Source: Burkholderiales bacterium
GTDB taxonomy: Bacteria > Pseudomonadota > Gammaproteobacteria > Burkholderiales > Burkholderiaceae_C
Direction of reading: 5' to 3'
DNA length: 39,720 nt
NCBI GenBank assembly: GCA_947453625.1
Contig: CANGHK010000047.1
Coordinates: 1 to 39,720 of the forward strand
In this document: piece after piece, positions 1-11,928 of the stretch
Numbering within the stretch: position 1 is the first letter of the stretch
How the letters are laid out: each line of letters starts with the position of its first letter
Position numbers and translations under genes: made by a program
Notes under the pieces: generated by a model
What the model saw: the letters and a program-made list of their open reading frames with translations, nothing else
Told to the model about the DNA's origin: nothing
Database searches by the model: none

Positions 1-1558
1 CCGCCGAGCCGCCGTCGGTGGCCTCCCTGCTGGCCTTGGTGGCCATGCTGTTGGTGACCTTGGCGTTGTCGCTGTTCTGCGTGATCGAGGCCGACATCAC
101 CTCGACAGAGGCTGTCGTCTCCTCGACGCTGGAGGCCTGCTCGCTGGCCGCCTGCGACAGGCTCTGCGCGGTGGCGCTGACCTGGTTGGCCGCGCCGGTC
201 AGCGCGTCGGCCGCGGCCCGCACTTCCTCGATGATCGAACCCAGCTTCTCACAGGTCGTGTTGGCGTCGTTCTTGACCTGGTCGAACGTGCCCTCAGCAT
301 CGCGGGTGATGCGCTGCGACAAGTCGCCGCTGGCCAGCCCACTCAACACCCGACCCACGTCCTCGATGATCGCTGACAGCTTCTCGCTGGTGGCGTTGGC
401 GTCGTCCTTGACTTGTCCGAAGGTGCCGTCGTAGTCGGTGGTGATGCGCTGTGTCATATCGCCAGCCGACAGAGCGCCGAACACCCGCCCGACGTCGTTG
501 AAGATCACCGAGGTGGTCTCCATCAGCGAGTTGACGCCCTCGCAAAGCAAACGGATCGGACCGCTCTTGCCGTCCAGCGGGATGCGCTGTTGCAGGTCAC
601 CGCGGCTGGCAGCGGTGGTTACTTGCTGCGCCTGCTCCACCGCCTGCTTCAGCATGTTGGTGGCGTTGACCTGGGCCGTGACGTCGGTGGCGATCTTGAC
701 CACCTTGAATACCCGACCCATTTCGTCCTTCACCGGCGCGTAGACGGCCTGGATCCAGACCTCGCCACCGGACTTGCTGATGCGCTTGAACACCTCGTTC
801 TGTGCCTTGCCGTCGTTGAGGTCGCGCCAGAACTGCGCGTAAGCCGGCGACATCGCGGCCGAGGATTCGACGAACATGCGGTGGTGCTTGCCGGTGATCT
901 CGTCGAGTTGGTAGCCCAGTAACTGCAGGAAGTTGCGGTTTGCGCTGAGAACATGGCCACCGAGGTCGAACTCGATGTAGGCGTAGCTGGTGTCGATTGC
1001 CGCGATGATGCCGCGTGCGTTCTGACGCTCAATCTCGGCGGCGGTGATGTCGTAGCGCACACCGAGGTACTTCATCGGCTTGCCGTTCTCGCCCAGGATC
1101 GGGGCGATGACTGCGTCGACGTAGTAGGGCGTGCCGTCCTTGGCGCGGTTCTTCACGACGCCGCGGAAGATGTCACCCCGGCCGATAGTCGACCACATCT
1201 GCTTGAAGACCTCCTTGGGCATATCGGGGTGGCGCGTCGTGTTGTGGCCGCGCCCGATCAACTCGTTTTTCGGGTACTTCGAGACCTCCAGGAACTTCTC
1301 GTTGACCGACAGGATGTCACCTTTCTTGTCGGCCTCCGAGACGATGCTCGTCAAGTTCATGATGTCGGTGCGCACCCGCAGTTCCGACTCGACGGCGTCG
1401 AGCCGAGCCTTGAGCTGGGCCAGCGTGTCCTCGGCATCGACCCGGGCGGCCACCTGCGCCTGGCGGTCAGCCAGGGCCTGGGTCAGGGCGGTGCTGGCCT
1501 GGTCCAGCTGTGCACCTGCCACCAGGCGGGTTATCCAGGATTGTTCGGTGGGATTCAT
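1..1558 (-). CDS. PAS-PAS methyl-accepting chemotaxis protein (3' partial)
   Basis: This is a chemoreceptor without visible membrane segments, so probably a cytoplasmic sensor of redox or energy state that signals through CheA. The start is an ATG at 1558 preceded by an AAGGAAG ribosome site. After an N-terminal coil (about residues 1-65) come two PAS domains (about 70-175 and 180-290). The first contains the RHPDMP motif typical of Aer-type PAS sensors, but flavin binding cannot be shown here. Next are two tandem HAMP-like repeats of about 45 residues, each with a D-V-G-R-V start and a Q-R-I-T core, followed by the beginning of the methyl-accepting signalling helix. The gene runs off the left edge, so the hairpin tip and C-terminus are not seen. 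It lies 23 bp downstream of cheA and is the last visible gene of that operon. Confidence 0.9.
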   Translation of the reverse strand, partial: MNPTEQSWITRLVAGAQLDQASTALTQALADRQAQVAARVDAEDTLAQLKARLDAVESELRVRTDIMNLTSIVSEADKKGDILSVNEKFLEVSKYPKNELIGRGHNTTRHPDMPKEVFKQMWSTIGRGDIFRGVVKNRAKDGTPYYVDAVIAPILGENGKPMKYLGVRYDITAAEIERQNARGIIAAIDTSYAYIEFDLGGHVLSANRNFLQLLGYQLDEITGKHHRMFVESSAAMSPAYAQFWRDLNDGKAQNEVFKRISKSGGEVWIQAVYAPVKDEMGRVFKVVKIATDVTAQVNATNMLKQAVEQAQQVTTAASRGDLQQRIPLDGKSGPIRLLCEGVNSLMETTSVIFNDVGRVFGALSAGDMTQRITTDYDGTFGQVKDDANATSEKLSAIIEDVGRVLSGLASGDLSQRITRDAEGTFDQVKNDANTTCEKLGSIIEEVRAAADALTGAANQVSATAQSLSQAASEQASSVEETTASVEVMSASITQNSDNAKVTNSMATKASREATDGGSA

Positions 1559-1581
1559 GATGCTTGCTTCCTTGGGATGGA

Positions 1582-3641
<2,060 letters not shown>

Positions 3642-3645
<4 letters not shown>

Positions 3646-3971
3646 GTGCGCTCCGCGTCGACGCTCGGGTCGCCGTTGGGCCGCTCAGCCAGCAGATCGG
3701 CGACGCCCAGCGACGCGCAAGCCGCTTGCAGCGGCCCGCTGGCGTCGACCAGCCGCAGCGCGCGCTGACGACTTCCCAGTGCCTTGGCCAGCGAGACCAG
3801 CAGTTGCACGCCGGCGCCGTCGATCTGGTCCACCGCCGCCCCGTCCACCGGGCACAGCCCGTCGACGGGCTGGCCGGCCAGCCAGTCCAGCATGGCGGCG
3901 CGGCACTGGCTGGCGGTGTAGATCGTCAGCTCGGCGGGCAGGCGCAAGGTCTGCGGTTTGGTTTGGGGCAT
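3642..3971 (-). CDS. STAS-domain protein of the chemosensory operon
   Basis: A 109-residue single STAS domain, the fold of anti-sigma-factor antagonists such as SpoIIAA. Similar proteins occur in chemosensory operons next to CheA and CheY, where their role is poorly known. The core helix motif reads VDQIDGAGVQLLVSLA. At the place where SpoIIAA-type proteins carry the phosphorylated serine there is glycine, so classic serine phosphorylation switching is unlikely. The ATG at 3971 follows an AGGAC ribosome site. The stop overlaps the cheA start by four bases, suggesting translational coupling. It lies 54 bp downstream of cheY. The specific function is unknown. Confidence 0.8.
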
Positions 3972-4025
3972 CGCGAGGTCCTGTTGGCGGGGTGACTGGG
4001 TAAACAGAGCTTGTCAGGCAAGCGC

Positions 4026-4397
4026 TCAGGGCAGGATCAACTTGGATACCGCGTCCAGCAACTGTGGCGGGTTGAAGGGCTTGACGATCCAGGCCTTGGC
4101 GCCGGCAGCGCGCCCCTGCTCCTTCTTCGCGTCCTGGCCCTCGGTGGTCAGCATGATCACCGGCGTGAATTTGTGGCGCGGGTGCTGCTTGACCTGGCTG
4201 AGGAAGGCGATGCCATCCATGTTGGGCATGTTGACGTCGCTGACGATCAGGTTGACCCGGCCAGCCTTGTCGAGTTGGGCCAGGCCGTCGCGGCCATCGA
4301 CGGCCTCCAGCACCTCGTAGCCTGCGCGCACCAGTGCGATCTTGACGACGGTGCGCAGCGAGCTGGAGTCATCGACGATGAGAATGGTCTTGGCCAT
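4026..4397 (-). CDS. cheY: CheY-type single-domain response regulator
   Basis: A 123-residue receiver domain with no output domain, expected to be phosphorylated by CheA and to act on the flagellar or twitching motor or as a phosphate sink. The acidic pocket is D9-D10, the phospho-acceptor is D54 in the context SDVNMPNMDG, the switch threonines are at T84-T85, and the conserved lysine is K106 in VKPF. An in-frame start further upstream exists, but the ATG at 4397 begins directly at the receiver fold (MAKTILIVDD) and has a CGGAG site five bases upstream, so it is preferred. It lies 13 bp downstream of the short methyl-accepting protein and ahead of the STAS gene. Confidence 0.94.
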   Translation of the reverse strand: MAKTILIVDDSSSLRTVVKIALVRAGYEVLEAVDGRDGLAQLDKAGRVNLIVSDVNMPNMDGIAFLSQVKQHPRHKFTPVIMLTTEGQDAKKEQGRAAGAKAWIVKPFNPPQLLDAVSKLILP

Positions 4398-4410
4398 GAC
4401 ACTCCGGAGG

Positions 4411-5484
4411 CTAGAAGAAAGTGGTTTCGCTGCTGGTGCCCGCGCTGCTGCCCGCACCGCTCACCGATGCGCCGGCCTGGGCGCCGGCATGCTGCTCGGC
4501 GGTGGTGTAGCCCAGACCCAGCAACGCGGCCCATTCCTCGGCGTCGGGTGCGCGCCCGCCGGTCAACCCGTCCTGCAGCCGGGTCACCGCGCCGATGATC
4601 GACGCACTGACCTGGTCGAGGATCTGGTTGACGCGGTCCTGGAACTGGAAGGCCTGCATCAGCTGCTGCACCTGGGCCTTGACCCCCTCGCCGCGGACGC
4701 GCAGTTCGGCAGCGCGCTGGTTGAGTTGCGACACCGCACCGTCGACATCGGCCACCACCTGGCGGATGGTGTTCTTGGAGGCCAGGATGTCGCTGGCCCC
4801 GCGCTCGGCTTGTTCATCGGCCTGGACCAGCGCCTGCTGCATCCGGCTGCCGAACTGCTGCACCTGCACGCTGATGCGCCGGCCCGTGTCGCCCGATTCG
4901 CTCGACAGGCGTCGCACCTCGCTGGCCACCACCGCGAAGCCGCGCCCGCTCTCGCCGGCCCGCGCCGCCTCGATCGCCGCATTGATGGACAGCAGGTTGG
5001 TCTGGCGCGCCAGTTTGGCCACGTCCTCGGCCATGTCGCCCAGACTGAACGAGGCGGTCGACAGCGAGCGCACCGAGCCCAGCACCATGTCGCGCGACTG
5101 GACGAAGTCTTCCAGGCATTGGATCAGCCCGAGCAGCTGAGTTTCGCACTGCGCCAGCATCGCCGTACGGGCGTCGACGTTGTCGCGGTCGGCACCAGAA
5201 CTGGCCTGGCCCGGCGCGATGATGATCTGGTCGAGCTCGGCCAATATGGCGCTGAAACCGGCCAGCAGTTGGCTGGTGGCCTCGTGCAACTGGGCCTGGG
5301 CGGTGCCGATATGGGCAGTCCACAGGCGCGACGCATAGGCCAGCCGTTGCTTGAAATCGCTCAGCAGCTGGCTGTCGACGGCTTGTGCCACCGGAGCCAC
5401 TTGGCCCAAGCAGCGCCGCCATATCGAGAGCTGGCGCGGCACGGCGGCTGCCGATGGGACAAGGGTTGGGCTCGAGGAATCCAT
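4411..5484 (-). CDS. Short soluble methyl-accepting chemotaxis protein
   Basis: A chemoreceptor-like signalling protein of about 357 residues with no transmembrane segment and no recognisable sensor domain. The middle carries the highly conserved receptor hairpin tip (core [16 protein letters not shown], then [12 protein letters not shown]), which binds CheA and CheW. The N-terminal 150 residues are helical and unassigned. The C-terminal 40 residues are rich in Ala, Gly and Ser and end in ETTFF. The ATG at 5484 is preferred over an in-frame GTG at 5520 because a sigma-28-like minus-ten (GCCGATAG, 5524-5531) would place transcription start near the GTG; neither start has a clear ribosome site. 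It is the first gene of the chemosensory operon. It could be a signalling adaptor rather than a true receptor. Confidence 0.85.
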   Translation of the reverse strand: MDSSSPTLVPSAAAVPRQLSIWRRCLGQVAPVAQAVDSQLLSDFKQRLAYASRLWTAHIGTAQAQLHEATSQLLAGFSAILAELDQIIIAPGQASSGADRDNVDARTAMLAQCETQLLGLIQCLEDFVQSRDMVLGSVRSLSTASFSLGDMAEDVAKLARQTNLLSINAAIEAARAGESGRGFAVVASEVRRLSSESGDTGRRISVQVQQFGSRMQQALVQADEQAERGASDILASKNTIRQVVADVDGAVSQLNQRAAELRVRGEGVKAQVQQLMQAFQFQDRVNQILDQVSASIIGAVTRLQDGLTGGRAPDAEEWAALLGLGYTTAEQHAGAQAGASVSGAGSSAGTSSETTFF

Positions 5485-5918
5485 GCTGGGGCCGTGGCCG
5501 GAGGCCGAGGGGGAATGCACGAACTATCGGCTGCCGCTGGCGTCCTCGATCGGAAGAACAAGGCCTGTCGGACCGCTCAATTGGCGCGGAACAAGGGCTT
5601 GTGGGATGGATTGCGCACCCGGCGTGCTTGACACAGGGCGCCGTGCCGCACGGGTCAGGGGCAAACCAGCGGACAACAGGCTTTCGGGCGAAACACCAAG
5701 ACGCTCGGGATAGCGCGCCGCTGGGCTGCAGGCGACGAGGGTCAGCGCCAGGTCAAGCCCGGCCCTGCGATCAGGCTTGGGCGTTCAACGCGGCCGTTGC
5801 GCCTGCAGCGCGGCTGTCGGCTGCTCGCAAGGGGTCCGCCGCAGCCTGGTCGCCGCGACCTCGGACAAGCCCTGCGCCGGCACCGGCAAAGTGGCTTCAC
5901 TGCGCTGCAGCAGGGCCA
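5485..5918. other. Gene-free stretch between chemosensory and aromatic operons
   Basis: About 430 bp between the start of the short receptor gene and the stop of ligC. I see no convincing gene on either strand: open frames here are antisense continuations of neighbours. The only candidate signal is GCCGATAG on the minus strand (5524-5531), resembling the minus-ten of FliA (sigma-28) promoters, but no matching TAAA box lies at the proper distance. No T-run terminator is evident after ligC. Confidence 0.5.
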
Positions 5919-6878
5919 TCAACCGGCATTGAGCTGCAGTTCCAGCTCGTGCAGCACCTGGTAGCAGGGCAGCACCTGGGCCACGCTGGCATTGGGCTCG
6001 CGGCCTTCGCGGATGGCGGAGAAGAACTCGCGGTCCTGCAACTCGATGCCGTTCATCGCCACATCCACCTGCGAGACGTCTATTTTTTCGTCCTTGCCGT
6101 TGAACAAATCGTCGTAGCGCGCCAGGTAGGTGCCGGTGTCGCCGATGTAGCGGAAGAAGGTGCCCAGCGGGCCGTCGTTGTTGAAGCTCAAGCTCAACGT
6201 GCAGATCGCGCCATTGGCGGCCTTGAGCTGGATGCTCATGTCCATCGCAATGCCCAGCACCGGGTGGACAGGCCCTTGCACCGCATTGGCGCGGACGATG
6301 GGCGAGCCGCATTGGTAGGCGAACAAGTCCACCGTGTGCGCCGCGTGGTGCCACAGCAGGTGGTCGGTCCAGCTGCGCGCCTGGCCCAGCGCGTTCATGT
6401 TGCTGCGGCGGAAGAAATAGGTCTGCACATCCATCTGCTGGATGTTGAACTCGCCCGCAGCAATACGCTGGTGCACCCACTGGTGGCTGGGGTTGAAGCG
6501 GCGGGTGTGGCCGCACATCGCCACCCGGCCGCTCGTCTTGGCCAGGTCGGCCACCGCCTGCGCGCCGGCCAGCGTGTCGGCCAGCGGAATCTCCACCTGC
6601 ACATGCTTGCCGGCTTGCAGGCAGGCGATGCTTTGCGCGGCATGCATCTGCGTGGGCGTGCACAGGATCACCGCGTCGACCTCGGGCAGGGCCAGGCTGT
6701 CGGCCAGGTCGGTGCTGGTATGGGCGATGCCGTACCGGGCCGCCACCTCGCGGGTCTTGTCGATGTCGCGGCTGACCAGCGACACCACCTCGACGCCGGC
6801 GATGTTCTTGATGCCGTCCAGGTGCTTGATGCCGAAGGCGCCGGCACCGGCCAGCGCCACCTTGATGGTCTTGCTCAT
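5919..6878 (-). CDS. ligC: 4-carboxy-2-hydroxymuconate-6-semialdehyde dehydrogenase
   Basis: A Gfo/Idh/MocA-family NAD(P)-dependent dehydrogenase of 319 residues, assigned as LigC/PmdC. It would oxidise the cyclic hemiacetal of the ring-cleavage product of protocatechuate to 2-pyrone-4,6-dicarboxylate. The Rossmann motif GAGAFG lies at residues 11-16, and the family substrate-domain segment with HAAHTVD and CGSP is present near the middle. The assignment rests on length, family and position just after ligAB, as in Comamonas and Sphingobium clusters. The ATG at 6878 starts the Rossmann fold; a longer open frame upstream spans the repeat-containing spacer and is not coding. It is separated from ligB by a 137-bp spacer with three hairpins. 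It is the last gene of the operon. Confidence 0.88.
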   Translation of the reverse strand: MSKTIKVALAGAGAFGIKHLDGIKNIAGVEVVSLVSRDIDKTREVAARYGIAHTSTDLADSLALPEVDAVILCTPTQMHAAQSIACLQAGKHVQVEIPLADTLAGAQAVADLAKTSGRVAMCGHTRRFNPSHQWVHQRIAAGEFNIQQMDVQTYFFRRSNMNALGQARSWTDHLLWHHAAHTVDLFAYQCGSPIVRANAVQGPVHPVLGIAMDMSIQLKAANGAICTLSLSFNNDGPLGTFFRYIGDTGTYLARYDDLFNGKDEKIDVSQVDVAMNGIELQDREFFSAIREGREPNASVAQVLPCYQVLHELELQLNAG

Positions 6879-6949
6879 TTCAATCCTTTGGTCATTGGGC
6901 GCACCATGCGCTCCGATTGCAGCAGCGGTAGCCAGCAGGCGCCGCGGAT

Positions 6950-7015
6950 CCGGCTTTGCCGGGCCGCTGGCAACGCCCCCTTGAGGGGGAGCGCCGAAGG
7001 CGCTTCGGGGGTGGG
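6950..7015. repeat. Intergenic triple-hairpin repeat element
   Basis: Three consecutive perfect small dyads fill the ligB-ligC spacer. They are CCGGC-TTT-GCCGG (6950-6962), CCCCC-TTGA-GGGGG (6976-6989) and GCGCC-GAA-GGCGC (6991-7003), followed by a G-rich tail. The module resembles a short dispersed intergenic repeat I recall from Comamonadaceae genomes, but copy number cannot be checked here. It could act as an mRNA processing or stability element lowering ligC relative to ligAB, since no T-run is present to make it a standard terminator. Confidence 0.6.
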
Positions 7016-8305
<1,290 letters not shown>

Positions 8306-10021
8306 TCATTGCGTGCAGTTGAAACTGGCCGCGCTGTTCGCGTCTCCGCCCTGGTAGCGCGGCAGTTGCGGCCACTCGCACAAGGGTCGGGCACGTTGCA
8401 CGGTAAAGGGTGCAGCCACGGTCTGCTCCACCAGTTGCAGGCCGACGGGGGCGCGGCCCTGCTCCACCCAGCCGGTCAGTGCGGCCAGCATGTCCACATT
8501 GGCTGGCGCGCCGCTTCCCACATGGTCCACACCGGGTGCGGTGTAGAGCTTGAAGAAGCCGTCCACCGAGGCGGCACCCAAGCGCGCCACCACCGACTGG
8601 TGGTACTGGATGCCGGCGTAAGGGCTCTGGGCGTAGTCGGCCAGGTTCTCCAGCAGCAGCAACTTGCCGCCGCGTGCCTGGAAGGCCGACAGGTCGGGGT
8701 TGGTCGAGTCCATCAGCGCCGACACCTGCCGCACCCTGGGCAGATGATTCTCGGGTTGGTAGCTGCGCAGATCGGCCTTCGGGTCTTGCGCATAGAAGTA
8801 CTGGATCGCGCCCGCACCGTAGAACCAGGCGATGCCGTTGGCTTGCACCGGCGGAAAGGCCGGCGCCGCCTGGCCCAGCCACCAGGCCGCCCAGCCACCG
8901 GTGGGGCCGAAGGCGGGCACGCCCTCGCCGCTGGGGCCGCGGCCCGGATATTCGCGCAGACCGTTGGCCAGTTCGAAGCTGAACCTGATCGGCGACATCA
9001 GCGTCTGCACCGCCTTCACCTGGGCCGGGTTCAGGCAATCGTCGCTGGCGGCACCGGTGCAACGCAGCGCGCTCACGTCAAAGCGCTGGCGGCAACCCAC
9101 CGGATCGGCCACGATACCGTCGGCCAGGCCGTCGGCCGCATCGCAGGCGGCCAGCACGGCCTGGTGCACGCGCTGCACCTGGGCCGGGCGGATCCAGCCC
9201 TCGCCCACCGTGGCCAGGCCGTCGCGCAGGCCGGCGTGCTGCAGACCGGTCCAGTGGATCACGGGCACGCGGCTGAAGATGCCGTCGAAGGCCTCGGGGT
9301 AGCGCTGCGCCATGGTCAGGCCCTCGCGCCCACCCTCGCTGCTGCCCATGAAGTACAGCTTTACCGGCGCGCGGCCATAAGCGCGCTTCGCCAGGGCCAC
9401 CGACACATCCCGGACCTTCTTGTACGAAGCGTGGGCGAAGTTGACCAGGGCCTCGTCGTTCAGCGCAAAGGCTTGCGGCGCTTCGTTCGGCTTGGCCTGG
9501 TGGCCTGAATCCGTGCCCACGGTGAGGTAGCCCTGGGCCAGCGGCGTGGGCGTGTCGAAGCGCGCCGCCGGCGGCAGGCCGATGGCGTTGATCAGCACCC
9601 CATTGAATCCGCCGCCGCCGTACTGCACGCTGCGGCCGTTCCAGCTGGCAGGCAGGTTGACCTGGAACACGATGGGCGGCGCAGCCGGGTCCAGCGGATC
9701 GATGCGGCCCAGCACCCGGCAGAAGGCGGGTGTGGCCGGGTTGACGCGCGCCGCTGGCGTGGGGCCGCGCTCGGCCACGCTCAAGGGCGTAGCGTCGACC
9801 CAGGTGGCCGAATCGATGCGGGCCGCTCCGCTGGGCAGGCCGATCGCGCTGGCCGGCACCGGGGCGTTCAGCCCGGCGCAGGCAGCAGCCGGGTCAGCGC
9901 CCAGGCTGATAGGCGCTGGCGGCGGCGCCTCCACCGTGGCGCAGCCCGCCAGCAGCAGGGCCGACAGCGCGAGGCCGCCGACGGCGGCCCGCCTGGCGGT
10001 GATGGGGTGTTCTAGGGCCAT
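8306..10021 (-). CDS. Tannase/feruloyl esterase family lipoprotein
   Basis: An alpha/beta hydrolase of the tannase/feruloyl esterase family, 571 residues, expected to cleave esters of phenolic acids (gallate, ferulate, protocatechuate type). The N-terminus is a lipoprotein signal with lipobox LAGC (cysteine 27), so it is probably membrane-anchored facing the periplasm or surface. The nucleophile is S228 in GSSEG, the acid is D462 in NLADY and the histidine is H500 in GVDHV. The calcium-loop pattern CDxxDGxxDG is intact near 293-302, ending at C310. The family's usual cysteines next to the serine and histidine (the CS-D-HC pair) are both absent. The ATG at 10021 has a GGAG site seven bases upstream. 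Its location between ligI and ligA suggests that its product enters this pathway. Confidence 0.9.
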   Translation of the reverse strand: MALEHPITARRAAVGGLALSALLLAGCATVEAPPPAPISLGADPAAACAGLNAPVPASAIGLPSGAARIDSATWVDATPLSVAERGPTPAARVNPATPAFCRVLGRIDPLDPAAPPIVFQVNLPASWNGRSVQYGGGGFNGVLINAIGLPPAARFDTPTPLAQGYLTVGTDSGHQAKPNEAPQAFALNDEALVNFAHASYKKVRDVSVALAKRAYGRAPVKLYFMGSSEGGREGLTMAQRYPEAFDGIFSRVPVIHWTGLQHAGLRDGLATVGEGWIRPAQVQRVHQAVLAACDAADGLADGIVADPVGCRQRFDVSALRCTGAASDDCLNPAQVKAVQTLMSPIRFSFELANGLREYPGRGPSGEGVPAFGPTGGWAAWWLGQAAPAFPPVQANGIAWFYGAGAIQYFYAQDPKADLRSYQPENHLPRVRQVSALMDSTNPDLSAFQARGGKLLLLENLADYAQSPYAGIQYHQSVVARLGAASVDGFFKLYTAPGVDHVGSGAPANVDMLAALTGWVEQGRAPVGLQLVEQTVAAPFTVQRARPLCEWPQLPRYQGGDANSAASFNCTQ

Positions 10022-10048
10022 GCAAATCTCCTGGATCGGTACGGGAAT

Positions 10049-10975
10049 TCAGGCCTCTTCGGGCCAATACAAACGCATCGGGTTGTCGACCAGCAGCTTG
10101 CGCTGCAGCTCGGCGGTGGTGGCGATCCGCGGGATGAAGTCGACCAGCAAGCCGTCGTCGGGCATGTGGTCCTTCAGGTTGGGGTGCGGCCAGTCGGTGC
10201 CCCAGAGCACGCGGTCGGGGAAGGTCTCGACGATGCGGCGGGCGAACGGGATCACGTCCCGGTAGGCGGGCCGCGCGCCGCTTGTTTCACCGGGAAGGGC
10301 TTTCGGACCGGTGACCGACAGCCGCTCGGGGCAGCTGACCTTGCTCCAGACATTCGGGTGCTCGCGCATGAATCGCTCGAACAGCGCGAACTGCGGCCCG
10401 TCCACCGGCAGTGCAACGTCGGGCCGGCCCATGTGGTCGACGACCACGGTGGTCGGCAGCGCGGTGAAGAAGTCCCACAGCTCGGGCAGGTCGACCGCCT
10501 CGAAATAGATCACCACATGCCAGCCCAGTTGCTGGATGCGGCCGGCGATCTCCAGCAACTCGTCCTTGGGGGTGAAGTCGACCAGGCGCTTGACGAAGTT
10601 GAAGCGCACGCCACGCACGCCGGCGGCGTGCAGCGCCTGCAGTTCGTCGTCGCTGATGCCGCGCTTGACGGTGGCCACGCCGCGGGCCAGGCCGCCGCTG
10701 TGGATCAGCGCGTCGACCATCGCCCTGTTGTCGGCGCCGTGACAAGTGGCTTGCACCACCACGTTGCGGGCGAATCCCAGGTGGTCGCGCAGCGCATAGA
10801 GCTGGGCCTTGGACGCGTCGCAAGGCGTGTACTTGCGCTCAGGCGCAAACGGAAACTCGGCGCCGGGGCCAAAGACATGGCAATGCGCGTCGACGCTGCC
10901 GGGCGGCAGCTTGAAGCGCGGTGTGCTCGGGCCGACAAACCAGTCCATCCAGCCGGGAGTCTTGTCGAAATTCAT
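10049..10975 (-). CDS. ligI: 2-pyrone-4,6-dicarboxylate hydrolase
   Basis: An amidohydrolase-superfamily lactonase (LigI/PmdD) that hydrolyses 2-pyrone-4,6-dicarboxylate to 4-oxalomesaconate in the cytoplasm. The 308-residue protein has the HxH motif DAHCHVFGP (H31, H33), a VKRG segment, VVDHMGRPD and the C-terminal GTDWPHP with the catalytic aspartate. Members of this subfamily work without a bound metal despite the amidohydrolase fold. The ATG at 10975 overlaps the stop of the upstream dehydrogenase gene by four bases (ATGA). Upstream open frame extends into that gene and is not part of LigI. The tannase gene follows 27 bp downstream. Confidence 0.93.
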   Translation of the reverse strand: MNFDKTPGWMDWFVGPSTPRFKLPPGSVDAHCHVFGPGAEFPFAPERKYTPCDASKAQLYALRDHLGFARNVVVQATCHGADNRAMVDALIHSGGLARGVATVKRGISDDELQALHAAGVRGVRFNFVKRLVDFTPKDELLEIAGRIQQLGWHVVIYFEAVDLPELWDFFTALPTTVVVDHMGRPDVALPVDGPQFALFERFMREHPNVWSKVSCPERLSVTGPKALPGETSGARPAYRDVIPFARRIVETFPDRVLWGTDWPHPNLKDHMPDDGLLVDFIPRIATTAELQRKLLVDNPMRLYWPEEA

Positions 10976-11928
10976 GGCTTGGCCTCGGGGTGCTGGGTCT
11001 GGGTAGCTGCATGCGCCAGCAGGCGGTCGGCTTCCACGCGCCAGTCGGCGCTGCGGGCAAACCCCGGCTGACCCTTGGCGCCGAACACCCCGGTGTCGGC
11101 GAGGTCGGCGACAAAGGCCTGGCGCTCGGCCGTGCCGGCCGCGCTCCAGGGCGTCAGCCCGGCCTCGCGCACGGTCTCGGCCACTTCGCGAACCTCTTCG
11201 CTGCGGCGCCGGCCATGCTCGATCACGCGCTGGAAGAAGTAAGCGCCCTGCTTTTCCCAGTCGATGGCCGGGAAGGTCTCGGCCAGCGAGGCGATCAACG
11301 CGTCCTCGACGCCGTAATGGCGCGCCGCCGTGAAGCTCTCGATCACCATCGCCTCCAGGCCCTTGATCATCACGCTGCGGCACATCTTGGTGGCCGAGGC
11401 CACACCGAACTGGTCGCTCGCGACCTGGGGCGCAAAGCCCAGCGTGGCCAGCAGCGGAGACAGTTCAGCCGCCGCCGCGCCGCCCAGCAGCAGCGGCACC
11501 CGGATGCGGTAAGGCGGGATCGAGGTCATCACCGCTCCTTCGACATAGCGCCCCCCTGCCCCGTCGACCATTGCCGCGGCGCGTTGCTTGGCGCCGGGTG
11601 ATGCGGAGTTGAAATCCAGAAACCAGGCGCCTGGCCGGATCGCCGGCGCCACCGCCGCGGCCACCGGCTCGGCCTGGCTGGCGGTGACGGCCGAGACGAT
11701 CATGTCGGCCTGCGCCGCCAGATCGACATGCGAGGCTGCCAGCGTCACGCCGTGCAGGCCAGCGTGGCGCTGCAGCGGCTCGGCATGCGTGCCGCCCAGC
11801 TTCAGGTCGTAGGTGGCAACCGTCACGCCCTGGGCCCGCAAGTCCTCGGCCAGGATACGGCCGACCTCGCCGTAACCGACCAGGCCGACCTGCCACTGGC
11901 GCGGATCGAGATGTGTCGCGCGGTTCAA
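10972..11928 (-). CDS. NAD(P)-dependent dehydrogenase with DUF1932 domain
   Basis: A 318-residue protein of the 6-phosphogluconate/beta-hydroxyacid dehydrogenase class with a C-terminal DUF1932-type helical domain. The Rossmann motif GYGEVG sits at 18-23, and the conserved catalytic-lysine segment reads [12 protein letters not shown]. It begins with TTG at 11928, which overlaps the TGA stop of ligK (TTGA) and has a GAGG site eight bases upstream; no ATG is available before the Rossmann fold. Overlap with ligK and ligI places it firmly in the protocatechuate operon, but it has no counterpart among the core pathway enzymes. It may reduce a side product or oxidise an upstream hydroxyacid. The substrate is unknown. 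Confidence 0.85.
   Translation of the reverse strand: MNRATHLDPRQWQVGLVGYGEVGRILAEDLRAQGVTVATYDLKLGGTHAEPLQRHAGLHGVTLAASHVDLAAQADMIVSAVTASQAEPVAAAVAPAIRPGAWFLDFNSASPGAKQRAAAMVDGAGGRYVEGAVMTSIPPYRIRVPLLLGGAAAAELSPLLATLGFAPQVASDQFGVASATKMCRSVMIKGLEAMVIESFTAARHYGVEDALIASLAETFPAIDWEKQGAYFFQRVIEHGRRRSEEVREVAETVREAGLTPWSAAGTAERQAFVADLADTGVFGAKGQPGFARSADWRVEADRLLAHAATQTQHPEAKP

Noticed and set aside
4411-4430. ETTFF C-terminus of the short receptor as a CheR/CheB tethering pentapeptide
   Set aside because: The tether needs aromatic residues at the second and fifth positions (NWETF-like); here they are at the fourth and fifth.
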